Part shown: positions 26,093 to 33,428 of the stretch, in pieces
How the letters are laid out: every line of letters starts with the position of its first letter
Numbering within the stretch: position 1 is the stretch's first letter
DNA from: Nonomuraea guangzhouensis
GTDB lineage: Bacteria; Actinomycetota; Actinomycetes; Streptosporangiales; Streptosporangiaceae
NCBI RefSeq assembly: GCF_019396345.1
Contig: NZ_JAHKRM010000062.1
Coordinates: forward strand, 1-35,430
Direction: 5' to 3'
Length of the DNA: 35,430 nt
Notes under the pieces: generated by a model
What the model was told of the DNA's origin: nothing
What the model saw: only the letters and a program-made list of their open reading frames with translations
The model's database searches: none
Translations under genes and position numbers: made by a program

Positions 26093-28507
26093 ATGGTGAA
26101 AGTGAGCTTCGTCGATGAGACGGCCTCGGGCGAGCGCGACGCGGAAGACCTGGCCCGCGAGCTGTTGCTCATCGTTCAGAAGCAAGGGAGTCGGGAGCGG
26201 GACTGGGCCTCGGTGGTCGACGCCCTCGACGCCCACCCGCGGCCGGGCGAGTTCAGGCTGCGAGTGGCCATCGCCCTCTCCGACGAATACCTGCCCCACG
26301 CACTCATCAGTGCCCTCCTCCGGGGCGTGCGGCTGGATCAGCACCTTGACCTGGCCGCGGCATTCTTCACGAAGGTCGGCGAATCCTGGGTCTATCACGC
26401 CACCGACCTGCTCGCTCAGCTCGTGGATGCGTGGTTGCGGGCCGGTCGCGAGATCCCGGGGCCCGTGGCGGCCACGATCCGGCGCATGGCGCGCCAGTCT
26501 TACCGCGCGGACGAATTCCTCGACGTGATCGCCGGCCTCCCCGAGCATCTGATCCTCAATCCCGGCGAGGCGTGGGCCGATCAGGCCCTCGCCGATCTGT
26601 CCGCCCTTGGCGGGGGCTGGCGGGCGCTGATCGCGCACGCGCTGACAGCCACCTCGGCCAAGCCTTCCAAGGCGTGGGAGAAGCAGGCCCGGCTCCTGCT
26701 CGACGCGGTGGACGACCCGCAGGACACGATCATCAGGTGGCTGGCGCTGACCGGACGGCCGCGCACGGTGCCCATCCGGGGGGAGCGCGAGACCGTGCTC
26801 GACCCGCACAACGTGCTCGCCGTCCGCGGGCTGGTCTGGACGCTCACCCTGCTGCCCGCGAGCCCGGAGAGCGCGCGTGTGCTCGGCGATCTGGTGGAGA
26901 CGGCCCTGCGCAAGGTTCCCGGCGTCGGCCCGCGCAATCCCCTGGTGGCCAACGCGGCCGTCCACGCGCTGTCGCGGATGGAGGGCGACCGGGCGCTGGC
27001 CCAGCTGGCCCGGCTGGCTTCCCGCGTCACGTACAAGGGGACGCTCAAGCTGCTCGACACGGCCCTCGACACGCGCGCCGCCGCGCTGGGGCTGACGCGT
27101 GACGAGGTCGAGGAGCTGGCCGTCCCGTCGTACGGGCTCACCGAGGTCGGCCGCCGTACCGTGTCTCTCGGCGACGTCACCGCGGAGCTGACCGTGACCG
27201 GCATCACGTGGCGCAACGCGGCGGGCCGCGCGGTCAAATCGCCTCCGGCGAGCGTCCGCCGCGAGCACGCCGAGGAGCTGGCCGAGCTGAAGGCGTCGGT
27301 GAAGGACATCGGCAAGATGCTCTCGGCCCAGGTCGAACGCCTCGACCGGCAGTTCCTGGCCCAGCGCGCCTGGCCGTACACGATATGGCGAGAGCGCTAC
27401 CTGGACCACCCGCTCGTCGGCACGCTCGGCAGGCGGCTGATCTGGACCATCGACGATCGGCCGTGCGCGTACGCCGGAGGGCGGCTGCGCGCCGCCGACG
27501 ACACGCCGGTCACTCCCGCCGAGGACGCGACGGTACGCCTGTGGCACCCGATCGGCCGGGATGTGCCCGAGGTGCTGGCCTGGCGCGACTGGCTCGAACG
27601 GCATGAGGTCACCCAGCCGTTCAAGCAGGCCCACCGCGAGATCTACCTGCTGACGGCAGCCGAGGAGAACACCGGCGTCTACTCCAACCGCTACGCCGCG
27701 CACGTCCTGCGGCAACATCAGTTCCACGCGCTGGCCGCGGCGCGCGGCTGGCACAACAGGCTGCGGCTGATGGTCGACGACGCCTACACTCCCGCCTTCC
27801 GCGAGCTGCCGGAGTGGGGGTTGCGTGCCGAGTTCTGGGTGGAGGGCATCGGTCACGACTTCGGCACGGACACGCTCGATTCGGGCGCCTATCTGCGCCT
27901 GGTAACCGATCAGGTGCGTTTCTACCCGTCCGGGGCGCCGGCGAACTACGGCCACGCCTCCGGCGGCGGCTACGAGCAGTGGCTCCGTGACGGCGCCGAC
28001 CCGGTCCTGCCGCTGCCCCTGGACCAGGTGCCGCCGCTGGTGTTCAGCGAGGTGATGCGGGACGTCGACCTGTTCGTCGGGGTGGCCAGCGTCGGCAACG
28101 ACCCGACTTGGCAGGACGGCGGGCCCGACGGCCGGTTCCGCGAATACTGGACCTCCTACAGCTTCGGCGAGCTGTCGGGCACCGCACAGACCCGCCGCGA
28201 CCTGCTGTCCCGCCTGGTGCCCAGGCTGGCGATCGCCGACCGCTGCACGCTGGAGGACCGCTTCCTTCTGGTACGCGGGGACATCAGGACGTACAAGATC
28301 CACCTGGGGTCGGGCAACATCCTGATGACGCCGAATGACCAGTATTTGTGCATCGTCCCCAAGCAGGCTCCGGCGGCTGGTGCCGGGCAGGTGTTCCTGC
28401 CGTTCGAGGGCGACCGGGTGCTGGCCGTCATCCTCAGCAAGGCCATGCTCCTGGCCGACGACACCACGATCACCGACCCGACCATCACCCGCCAGCTCCG
28501 GCTGTGA
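26093..28507 (+). CDS. DUF4132 domain protein (MolR/YehI-like)
   Basis: This large cytoplasmic protein has 804 residues. The first ~450 residues are helical and repeat-like (HEAT-style pairs such as VLGDLVETALRKVPGVG, NPLVANAAVHALSRMEGD). The C-terminal half contains the DUF4132 region, including the stretches YLDHPLVGTLGRRLIW, QPFKQAHREIYLLTAAEE, and YAAHVLRQHQFHALAAARGW. It ends in a beta-rich segment, FREYWTSYSFGELSGTAQTRR and YKIHLGSGNILM. Family members include E. coli MolR and YehI; none has a proven biochemical activity. ATG 26093 is chosen because conserved sequence begins there and a -10-like TACACT is 8 nt upstream; the frame is open further back only through antisense of the iron-sulfur gene. 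The cupin gene follows after 60 bp. Confidence 0.8.
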   Translation: MVKVSFVDETASGERDAEDLARELLLIVQKQGSRERDWASVVDALDAHPRPGEFRLRVAIALSDEYLPHALISALLRGVRLDQHLDLAAAFFTKVGESWVYHATDLLAQLVDAWLRAGREIPGPVAATIRRMARQSYRADEFLDVIAGLPEHLILNPGEAWADQALADLSALGGGWRALIAHALTATSAKPSKAWEKQARLLLDAVDDPQDTIIRWLALTGRPRTVPIRGERETVLDPHNVLAVRGLVWTLTLLPASPESARVLGDLVETALRKVPGVGPRNPLVANAAVHALSRMEGDRALAQLARLASRVTYKGTLKLLDTALDTRAAALGLTRDEVEELAVPSYGLTEVGRRTVSLGDVTAELTVTGITWRNAAGRAVKSPPASVRREHAEELAELKASVKDIGKMLSAQVERLDRQFLAQRAWPYTIWRERYLDHPLVGTLGRRLIWTIDDRPCAYAGGRLRAADDTPVTPAEDATVRLWHPIGRDVPEVLAWRDWLERHEVTQPFKQAHREIYLLTAAEENTGVYSNRYAAHVLRQHQFHALAAARGWHNRLRLMVDDAYTPAFRELPEWGLRAEFWVEGIGHDFGTDTLDSGAYLRLVTDQVRFYPSGAPANYGHASGGGYEQWLRDGADPVLPLPLDQVPPLVFSEVMRDVDLFVGVASVGNDPTWQDGGPDGRFREYWTSYSFGELSGTAQTRRDLLSRLVPRLAIADRCTLEDRFLLVRGDIRTYKIHLGSGNILMTPNDQYLCIVPKQAPAAGAGQVFLPFEGDRVLAVILSKAMLLADDTTITDPTITRQLRL

Positions 28508-28567
28508 GGCCGCCTCGACACGGAGGAGAAGACGGTGAAGACTTGACTGTGACGAAGGGGGATCGTC

Positions 28568-28930
28568 ATGATCGAAGTCAAGAGCATCGACAAGCCCGAC
28601 GAACGCCGCGACTTCCCGATGGGGCATCTCGAGGTATGCAACCTGACGGGCCTGGCCTTCGGTGTGGCCACGTTCGAACCCGGCTGGCGCTGGTCGGCGT
28701 CCATCAAGCCGATCGTGGGCACCGACTCGTGCCAGGTCCACCACAACGGGTTCGTCGTACGCGGCCGGCTCCGCATCCGGATGGACGACGGCACCGAGGC
28801 CGAGATCGGGCCGGGAGAGGTCTTCGTCGCCCCGCCCGGACACGATGCCTGGGTGGTCGGCAACGAGCAGGTCGAGGTGTACGACTTCGCGGGCGGCGCC
28901 GCGGAATACGCCAAGGCACGCAGCTTCTAG
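28568..28930 (+). CDS. Small cupin-domain protein
   Basis: The 120-residue protein is a single cupin barrel: QVHHNGFVVRGRLRIRMDDG forms cupin motif 1 and GPGEVFVAPPGHDAWVVG motif 2. Histidines in HHNG and PPGHD could ligand a metal, but the canonical second-motif His is displaced, so metal binding is uncertain. AAGGGGG 6-7 nt upstream supports ATG 28568. Small cupins of this type are often isomerases, dioxygenases or ligand-sensing proteins, and substrate cannot be inferred. A strong hairpin follows the stop. Confidence 0.78.
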   Translation: MIEVKSIDKPDERRDFPMGHLEVCNLTGLAFGVATFEPGWRWSASIKPIVGTDSCQVHHNGFVVRGRLRIRMDDGTEAEIGPGEVFVAPPGHDAWVVGNEQVEVYDFAGGAAEYAKARSF

Positions 28931-28935
28931 ACAAC

Positions 28936-28970
28936 GGCTCGCCGCGGGGGTTGGCACTTCGCGGCGAGCC
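28936..28970 (+). terminator. Strong terminator hairpin after the cupin gene
   Basis: GGCTCGCCGCG (28936-28946) pairs perfectly with CGCGGCGAGCC (28960-28970), an 11-bp stem with a 13-nt loop starting 5 nt after the cupin stop. No T tract. Confidence 0.75.
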
Positions 28971-29018
28971 CGGCTAATCCCGTTGCCGGCCCGGACCCTG
29001 TTCGCCAGGCTGAGCGGC

Positions 29019-29598
29019 ATGCCGCTAGATCCGCGCCGCCTACACCGAGGAGTCGATAACCGTCTACCAGGCGTACGACCCGGCCATCGCCGCCCCCGCG
29101 GTCGCCGCGCAGCGGTTCGTGGCGCCCTTCAAACGGGACCGGATGACCTGGATCAAACCGTCGTTCCTGTGGATGATGTACCGCTGCGGCTACGCGACCA
29201 AGCCCGGCCAGACCCGCGTCCTGGCCATCGACCTCACCCGCGAGGGTTTCGCGTGGGCGCTGGCCCACGCCTGCCTCAGCCACCCTGGCCGGGACGGCGA
29301 TCAGGAGAGCTGGAAGGAACGCCTGCGGCGCAGCCCGGTCCGCGTCCAATGGGATCCCGAGCGCGGCCCGCGCCACAACGCCCTCCCCTACCGATCCATC
29401 CAGGTCGGCCTGTCGGGCCGGGCCGTCGACCACTACCTCGACGACTGGACGGTCGCGATCACCGACATCACCGACCGGGTCCGCGATCTCCACACCGCGC
29501 TCCGCGACCGCCGGGACGTGACCGGCCTGCTCCCGCTGGAACGCCCCTACCCGCTGCCGGAGGATCTCGCCCAGGCCATCGGCGCGACCACCTCCTGA
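29019..29598 (+). pseudogene. DUF4291 family gene with N-terminal frameshift
   Basis: From 29029 to 29598 one frame encodes a well-formed DUF4291 protein: IRAAYTEESITVYQAYDPA, then VAPFKRDRMTWIKPSFLWMM and YRCGYATKPGQTRVLAIDLT. That frame has a TAG at 29026-29028 and no ATG, GTG or TTG until GTG 29119, which lies past ~30 conserved residues. Removing the single T at 29026 makes ATG 29019 read MPQIRAAYTEESITVYQAY in the right frame, a convincing family N-terminus. I therefore infer a one-base insertion, either real decay or a sequencing error. If translation starts at GTG 29119, a 159-residue truncated protein results. DUF4291 has no known function. It follows the cupin terminator and converges on the AraC gene. 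Confidence 0.7.
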
Positions 29599-29602
29599 TC
29601 CA

Positions 29603-30379
29603 TCAGGTGACAGGACCGGGTCCCCGGATGGCACGGGGAGACGCGCCGAGCTCGCGACGGCAGGCCTTGTTGAACGCCTGCAGGTCGGGGATCCCGACCA
29701 CCGCGGCGATGGCCGAGATCGACAGCGTCGACTCCCGGAGCAGGTGGCGGGCCCGTTCCATGCGGCGGCGCCGGATGTAGGCGATCACCGTGTCCCCGGT
29801 CTCGGCGCGGAGCAGCCGGGTGAGATGGTTGTGCGACATTCCGGCCGCGGCGGCGACCTGCGGAACCGTCAGCGGCCCGGCCAGGTTGGCCTCGATGTGG
29901 GCGACGGCGGCCGAGACTGCGGCGTGCGACCGGCCGCCCTCCAGGGCGGGAGAGAGCTGGACGATGCGCCAGAGCACCGCCCACACCTCGGCGACGGCCC
30001 GCGACGGCGTTCCCGGCGACGCCGCGACGGCCTGCCGGAGCATCGCGGCCAGCAGCGGCGCCTCGGCCCCGGCGTCCTGCATCACCGGCACCGTATGGGC
30101 CTGGCCCACCTCCGCCGGGCGCACGTGCGCGTACACGTGCTCCGAGCGGCCCCGATAGCGGTAACGCACCTGTGTGCCCGGCGGTATCAGGCTCACCCGG
30201 CCCGGCCTGATCGCATGCGTCACGCCGTCGATCTCCACCTCGGCCGGGTAGCCGTACAGGTGCAGCTGCCACAGGTCGGGCAGCCGGAACACGTCGGTCA
30301 GGCTGCGGATCCCGTGCACACCCACCCCGACGTTCGCCACCGACGGCGGTTCGTCCAGCCTGATGAGCACCCGATCCAT
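29603..30379 (-). CDS. AraC family transcriptional regulator
   Basis: The 258-residue regulator has an N-terminal cupin-like sensor domain (~1-140; LYGYPAEVEIDGVTHAIRPG, SLIPPGTQVRYRY). The C-terminal double helix-turn-helix of the AraC/XylS family includes LTVPQVAAAAGMSHNHLTRL, then ISAIAAVVGIPDLQAFNKAC and SPRAIRG. ATG 30379 is preferred to a GTG 18 nt upstream because the domain begins near MDRVLIRLDEPP; no clear Shine-Dalgarno sequence separates them. It is divergent from the PhyH dioxygenase across 70 bp and is its likely local regulator. The ligand is unknown. Confidence 0.87.
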   Translation of the reverse strand: MDRVLIRLDEPPSVANVGVGVHGIRSLTDVFRLPDLWQLHLYGYPAEVEIDGVTHAIRPGRVSLIPPGTQVRYRYRGRSEHVYAHVRPAEVGQAHTVPVMQDAGAEAPLLAAMLRQAVAASPGTPSRAVAEVWAVLWRIVQLSPALEGGRSHAAVSAAVAHIEANLAGPLTVPQVAAAAGMSHNHLTRLLRAETGDTVIAYIRRRRMERARHLLRESTLSISAIAAVVGIPDLQAFNKACRRELGASPRAIRGPGPVT

Positions 30380-30415
30380 GGTGAAACTTAACCACAACTC
30401 GGTGAATGCATCCCA

Positions 30416-30443
30416 TTACATAGATGTGTGGTGTCTTTAGATT
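30416..30443 (+). promoter_or_regulatory. Promoter of the PhyH dioxygenase gene
   Basis: TTACAT (30416-30421) and TAGATT (30438-30443) are 16 bp apart. The -10 ends 6 nt before ATG 30450, so the mRNA is probably leaderless. It lies in the AraC/PhyH divergent gap, where the AraC protein could act. Confidence 0.45.
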
Positions 30444-30449
30444 CGACGT

Positions 30450-31256
30450 ATGCAAACCACCTTGCTGACTTCAGCACAGATGGCCCGCTTCGTGGCACAC
30501 GGCTCCCTGCGGATGGACGCGGTCGTGCCCGCGGAGATGAACGAGCAGGCGATCGACGTGCTCGAGGCGGGCATCCCGGCCGTGCCCTACGGCACGCCCG
30601 TGACCGAAGCCTTTCCGGCGGGCTCCTTCGCCCGCCGCCTCGTCGAACTGCCCGCCGTCGCGGGCGCGCTGCGCAGCCTGGTCGGGCCGGACCCGACCGT
30701 CGACCATCACGCCGTGCACATCCGTGAGCCGCACGGAGGAAGCGCCCAGCCGCTGCACGGCGACGCGATCATCGACACCCGGACGGACGCCTTCGACGTG
30801 CAGCTCATGTACTACCCGCACGAGGTGACCGCCGAGATGGGCGGCACGCTGAGCGTGCCGGGCAGCCATCTGCGCCGCACCAACGAGAGCGACACCGGCC
30901 GCTACCAGAACCTGCGCGGTCAGACCCGGCTGACCTGCCCCGCGGGCACCGTCGTCATCCTGCACCACGGCCTCTGGCACGGCGGGCGGCGCAACGACGG
31001 TGATGTCCGCAGGTACATGTTCAAGATCCGGTTCAACCCCACTGTGCCGCAGGTCCGCCTGTGGGACACCTCCGACCTCGACAAGCCGGACGTGCTCACC
31101 GAGCTGAGCCGTCGTTTCCCTTGGTACGAGCCGGCCACCGGGCGCCTGGAGGTCTACAACCGAGCCAAGCTCTGGCGGGCGCTGACCGGCGACGCCACCT
31201 TCGACATCGACTACTTCGTGACCCGCGTCAGCAACCGCCCTGGGAGGGTCGCGTGA
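30450..31256 (+). CDS. Phytanoyl-CoA dioxygenase (PhyH) family protein
   Basis: The 268-residue protein is an Fe(II)/2-oxoglutarate oxygenase of the PhyH family. The HxD metal motif is in SAQPLHGDAIID and the distal His in ILHHGLWHGGRRN; RRYMFKIRF follows and probably supplies the Arg that holds 2-oxoglutarate. MGGTLSVPGSHLRRTN is also typical of the family. It should hydroxylate an unactivated carbon of a small molecule or lipid. The stop overlaps the start of an 86-residue ORF (GTGA 31253-31256), so the two are coupled, and an AraC gene is divergent. Substrate is unknown; PhyH enzymes also act in natural-product and ectoine-type pathways, but no such genes are adjacent. Confidence 0.87.
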   Translation: MQTTLLTSAQMARFVAHGSLRMDAVVPAEMNEQAIDVLEAGIPAVPYGTPVTEAFPAGSFARRLVELPAVAGALRSLVGPDPTVDHHAVHIREPHGGSAQPLHGDAIIDTRTDAFDVQLMYYPHEVTAEMGGTLSVPGSHLRRTNESDTGRYQNLRGQTRLTCPAGTVVILHHGLWHGGRRNDGDVRRYMFKIRFNPTVPQVRLWDTSDLDKPDVLTELSRRFPWYEPATGRLEVYNRAKLWRALTGDATFDIDYFVTRVSNRPGRVA

Positions 31257-31513
31257 AGCAGCAGGTTCTCGTTCTCTATCTGGCCACTTCGGCGCTCGAC
31301 GCCGCTGTCGTCGGCTGGTCCCGATACGACGGCACCGGTGCGACCAACCCCACAACGGGCGACGGCGACGAGCCGCCCTACGAGACGGGAGTCGAGGCGC
31401 TGCGTGACGGCTGGCGGCTGTTCCAGGCCTCCCAGCTGATCCCGCCGTACCCCGGCCACGAGTACGACACTTCGTTCCTCAAGCACGAGTTCTTCTTCGA
31501 GAAGCTGTCCTGA
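31253..31513 (+). CDS. Small protein translationally coupled to PhyH dioxygenase
   Basis: The 86-residue ORF starts at GTG 31253 inside the PhyH stop (GTGA) with GGGAGG about 6 nt upstream, so translation is well supported. It begins QQVLVLYLATSALDAAVVGW, a moderately hydrophobic stretch too short and polar for a sure membrane helix. An acidic Gly/Thr loop follows (TGATNPTTGDGDEPPYETG). It ends in PGHEYDTSFLKHEFFFEKLS, a patterned tail that looks conserved and folded. The sequence has no motif I recognise. A helper or partner of the dioxygenase is inferred from coupling only. It ends 6 bp from the convergent oxidoreductase. Confidence 0.65.
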   Translation: MKQQVLVLYLATSALDAAVVGWSRYDGTGATNPTTGDGDEPPYETGVEALRDGWRLFQASQLIPPYPGHEYDTSFLKHEFFFEKLS

Positions 31514-31519
31514 GCCCGC

Positions 31520-32506
31520 TCAGAGCGCTATGACGACCTTGCCCGGGACGTGGCCCTCTTCCTGGTATTTGACGGCCGCCGGGAGCTCCTCGAACGGGTA
31601 ACTGCGGTCGATGACCGGAGTGACCTTGCCGGCTTCGATGAACTGGGTGAGCGTCATCAGGTTCTGTCGGTTCTCGGTGCATCTGACCACGTCTGTCATG
31701 ACCATTCTCTGCGACACGAACGGCGACAGCGCCAGCGCCGCGAACACGTGCCCAGCCGGTTGGAGCCATCGGCTGGGCGCCCCGCCGATGGCGACGTAGG
31801 TCCCCTTGGGCGTCAGCACCCGCCGGCAGGCCGTTCCCGAACGGCCGCCGGCGATGTCCAGCAGGAGATCGTAACGCCGGCAGCTCTGGGTGAAGTCCTC
31901 TTTGGTGTAGTCGATGATCTCGTCCGCGCCGATGGATCGGACCAAATCCGCGTTCCGGGCGCTGCAGACGCCGGTGACCTCCGCGCCGAACGCCTTGGCG
32001 AGCTGCACGGCGAAGGTCCCCACCCCTCCCGAAGCCCCGTTGATGAGCACTTTCTGCCCCGGCTGGATCCGCCCCTGGTCGCGCAGGCCCAGCAGGGCGG
32101 TGTTGGCCGCCATCGGGACCGCCGCCGCCTGCTCGAAGGTGAGGTTCTTCGGCTTCGGCGCCAGCTCGCCCTCGCGGACGCAGACGTACTCGGCGAAGCC
32201 GCCCTGGTTGACCTGCGCATACACCTCATCGCCCGGGCTGAACCCGGTCACGTCCGCGCCGACCGCCTCGACCTGTCCCGCCATGTCGGCGCCCAGGATG
32301 CTGATCTTCGGCCCGCGTAGCCCGAGGCTGCCGGGCATGAGGCGCGCGATGTACGGCTCGCCTCTGAGGTGGTGCCAGTCGTAGGGCTGGACGGAGGTGG
32401 CGCGCACCCGGACCAGCACCTCGTCGCCGCGGGGCACCGGCCTGTCGATCTCGGTGACGGCCAGGTCATCGGGTGATCCGTACGAGCGTAAGACGACCGC
32501 CTTCAT
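31520..32506 (-). CDS. NADP-dependent zinc-free alcohol dehydrogenase / quinone oxidoreductase
   Basis: The 328-residue enzyme belongs to the medium-chain dehydrogenase/reductase family: a GroES-like N-domain (EVLVRVRATSVQPYDWHHLRG, GADMAGQVEAVG, GDEVYAQV), then the Rossmann part ALLGLRDQGRIQPGQKVLIN, GASGGVGTFAVQLAKAFGA and IGADEIIDYTKEDF. It lacks the catalytic-zinc Cys and the structural-zinc Cys cluster, so it is of the quinone oxidoreductase type. There are two adjacent ATGs (32509 and 32506); AAGGAG is 5 nt from 32506 but only 2 nt from 32509, so 32506 is preferred. A TetR-type operator overlies its promoter and the tetR gene lies just upstream on the same strand, which suggests induction by an electrophile or quinone. 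Confidence 0.85.
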   Translation of the reverse strand: MKAVVLRSYGSPDDLAVTEIDRPVPRGDEVLVRVRATSVQPYDWHHLRGEPYIARLMPGSLGLRGPKISILGADMAGQVEAVGADVTGFSPGDEVYAQVNQGGFAEYVCVREGELAPKPKNLTFEQAAAVPMAANTALLGLRDQGRIQPGQKVLINGASGGVGTFAVQLAKAFGAEVTGVCSARNADLVRSIGADEIIDYTKEDFTQSCRRYDLLLDIAGGRSGTACRRVLTPKGTYVAIGGAPSRWLQPAGHVFAALALSPFVSQRMVMTDVVRCTENRQNLMTLTQFIEAGKVTPVIDRSYPFEELPAAVKYQEEGHVPGKVVIAL

Positions 32507-32538
32507 CATGTCTCCTTGGTTTCGTACAACGTAAGTCG

Positions 32539-32575
32539 TACGTCGTAAGGTACTCTTACGACGTAAGGCGGTCAA
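32539..32575 (-). promoter_or_regulatory. Promoter of the oxidoreductase with TetR-type operator
   Basis: On the minus strand TTGACC (32570-32575) and TACCTT (32547-32552) are 17 bp apart. A perfect inverted repeat with 11-bp arms, TACGTCGTAAG (32539-32549) and CTTACGACGTA (32555-32565), 5 bp apart, covers the spacer and the -10. A related half-site GTAAGTCGTA lies next to it at 32531-32540. This is the classical layout for TetR repression. Confidence 0.7.
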
Positions 32576-32619
32576 GGAGGGACGTTGATGAGATGTACCG
32601 GCGATCGGTGCCGCGAAGG

Positions 32620-33321
32620 TCAGGCGGTCTCGCGCATCCCGTCGAGCCCGTCGAGGATCAGATCGAGCCCGAACTCGAACTCGGTCTGGTCGTCGCACCA
32701 GCCCAACGTGGAGTCGGGGTCGTCATGGGCGATCTCTCTCAGCATGCCGACCAGGTGGGGCAGCCGCTCGGCCATGGCCTCGAGCATGGCGGAGGATTCC
32801 TCGCCGCCGGCTCCGTCGCCCGGGTCGAACATCTCCTGGGTGAATCCCAGGGCCCGGCTCCCCAGCGCGTGCAGCGCGCGGTGGACCAGGTCGTAGGAGA
32901 AGCCGCCGTCTCGCATGAGCCCGATCAGGGCGTCGAAGTACTGCACGACGGGTGGGCTCACGTCGGCACGGGTCTCGAAGACGCGCGGCGCCCAGGGGTG
33001 GCGCAGGAGGACCTCGCGGGCGGTCAGGACTCTCTGGCGCACGGCCGACTTCCAGGCCGCGCCCTGGGAAGGCACGTCGATCCGGCCGACGGCCTCGTTG
33101 ATCTCCCCGGCGATCACCTCGACGATGCCGTCGAGCACGTCTTCCTTCTTGGCCACGTGGTAGTAGAGCGACATCGCCTCGGCGCCGACCTCTTCCGCGA
33201 GGCGGCGCATCGTGAGCGACTCGATGCCGCTCTCGTCGGCGAGCTTGACCGCGGCCCGTAACACCCGATCTCTGCTCAACGGGATGCGGGGCTCGGTCCT
33301 TGGTTCATTGCGGGTGGCCAC
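32620..33321 (-). CDS. TetR/AcrR family transcriptional regulator
   Basis: The 233-residue regulator has an N-terminal TetR helix-turn-helix (LSRDRVLRAAVKLADESGIE, LTMRRLAEEVGAEAMSLYYH, VAKKEDVLDGIVEVIAG). The larger ligand-binding domain resembles the tetracycline-repressor C-terminal group (VLLRHPWAPRVFETRADVSP, FDALIGLMRDGGFSYDLVHR). GTG 33321 is chosen since GGAGGAGGG lies 8-9 nt upstream; the frame continues to 33411 but crosses into insertion-sequence DNA. It lies 113 bp upstream of the oxidoreductase on the same strand, with the operator between them. No operator copy is visible upstream of tetR itself, where an IS605-type element ends about 34 bp from the start. Confidence 0.87.
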   Translation of the reverse strand: MATRNEPRTEPRIPLSRDRVLRAAVKLADESGIESLTMRRLAEEVGAEAMSLYYHVAKKEDVLDGIVEVIAGEINEAVGRIDVPSQGAAWKSAVRQRVLTAREVLLRHPWAPRVFETRADVSPPVVQYFDALIGLMRDGGFSYDLVHRALHALGSRALGFTQEMFDPGDGAGGEESSAMLEAMAERLPHLVGMLREIAHDDPDSTLGWCDDQTEFEFGLDLILDGLDGMRETA

Positions 33322-33364
33322 TGAGATCAACCCTCCTCCGCAGCTCATCGTACAAGTTGACCTG

Positions 33365-33428
33365 CTCTCCTTAAGGACGGAGATTCCCGTGCCGCTTGCG
33401 CGGCAGCTCATGCCGCTTGTGCGGCGTG
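33365..33428 (-). ncRNA. Putative omega-RNA 3' scaffold / right-end hairpins of the IS
   Basis: Two near-identical hairpins lie in tandem: GCCGC-ttgc-GCGGC (33391-33404) and GCCGC-ttgt-GCGGC (33412-33425). The second overlaps the end of tnpB and extends to an 8-bp stem. Beyond them the dyad TCCTTAAGGA (33367-33376) sits close to the element end. TnpB systems in general use an RNA from the 3' end of tnpB through the right end as guide scaffold, with the guide taken from flanking DNA. Here that flank would be the tetR upstream region. Assignment rests on position and structure only. Confidence 0.45.

Noticed and set aside
26078..29020. A 980-residue open frame on the minus strand across DUF4132 and the cupin
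   Set aside because: It is antisense to genes with clear family motifs and has the Arg/Gly/Val/His-rich composition expected of codon-position GC bias; no domain is readable.
29119..29598. Accepting GTG 29119 as the normal start of the DUF4291 gene
   Set aside because: About 30 conserved residues precede it in frame, and a single-base change restores a proper start at 29019.
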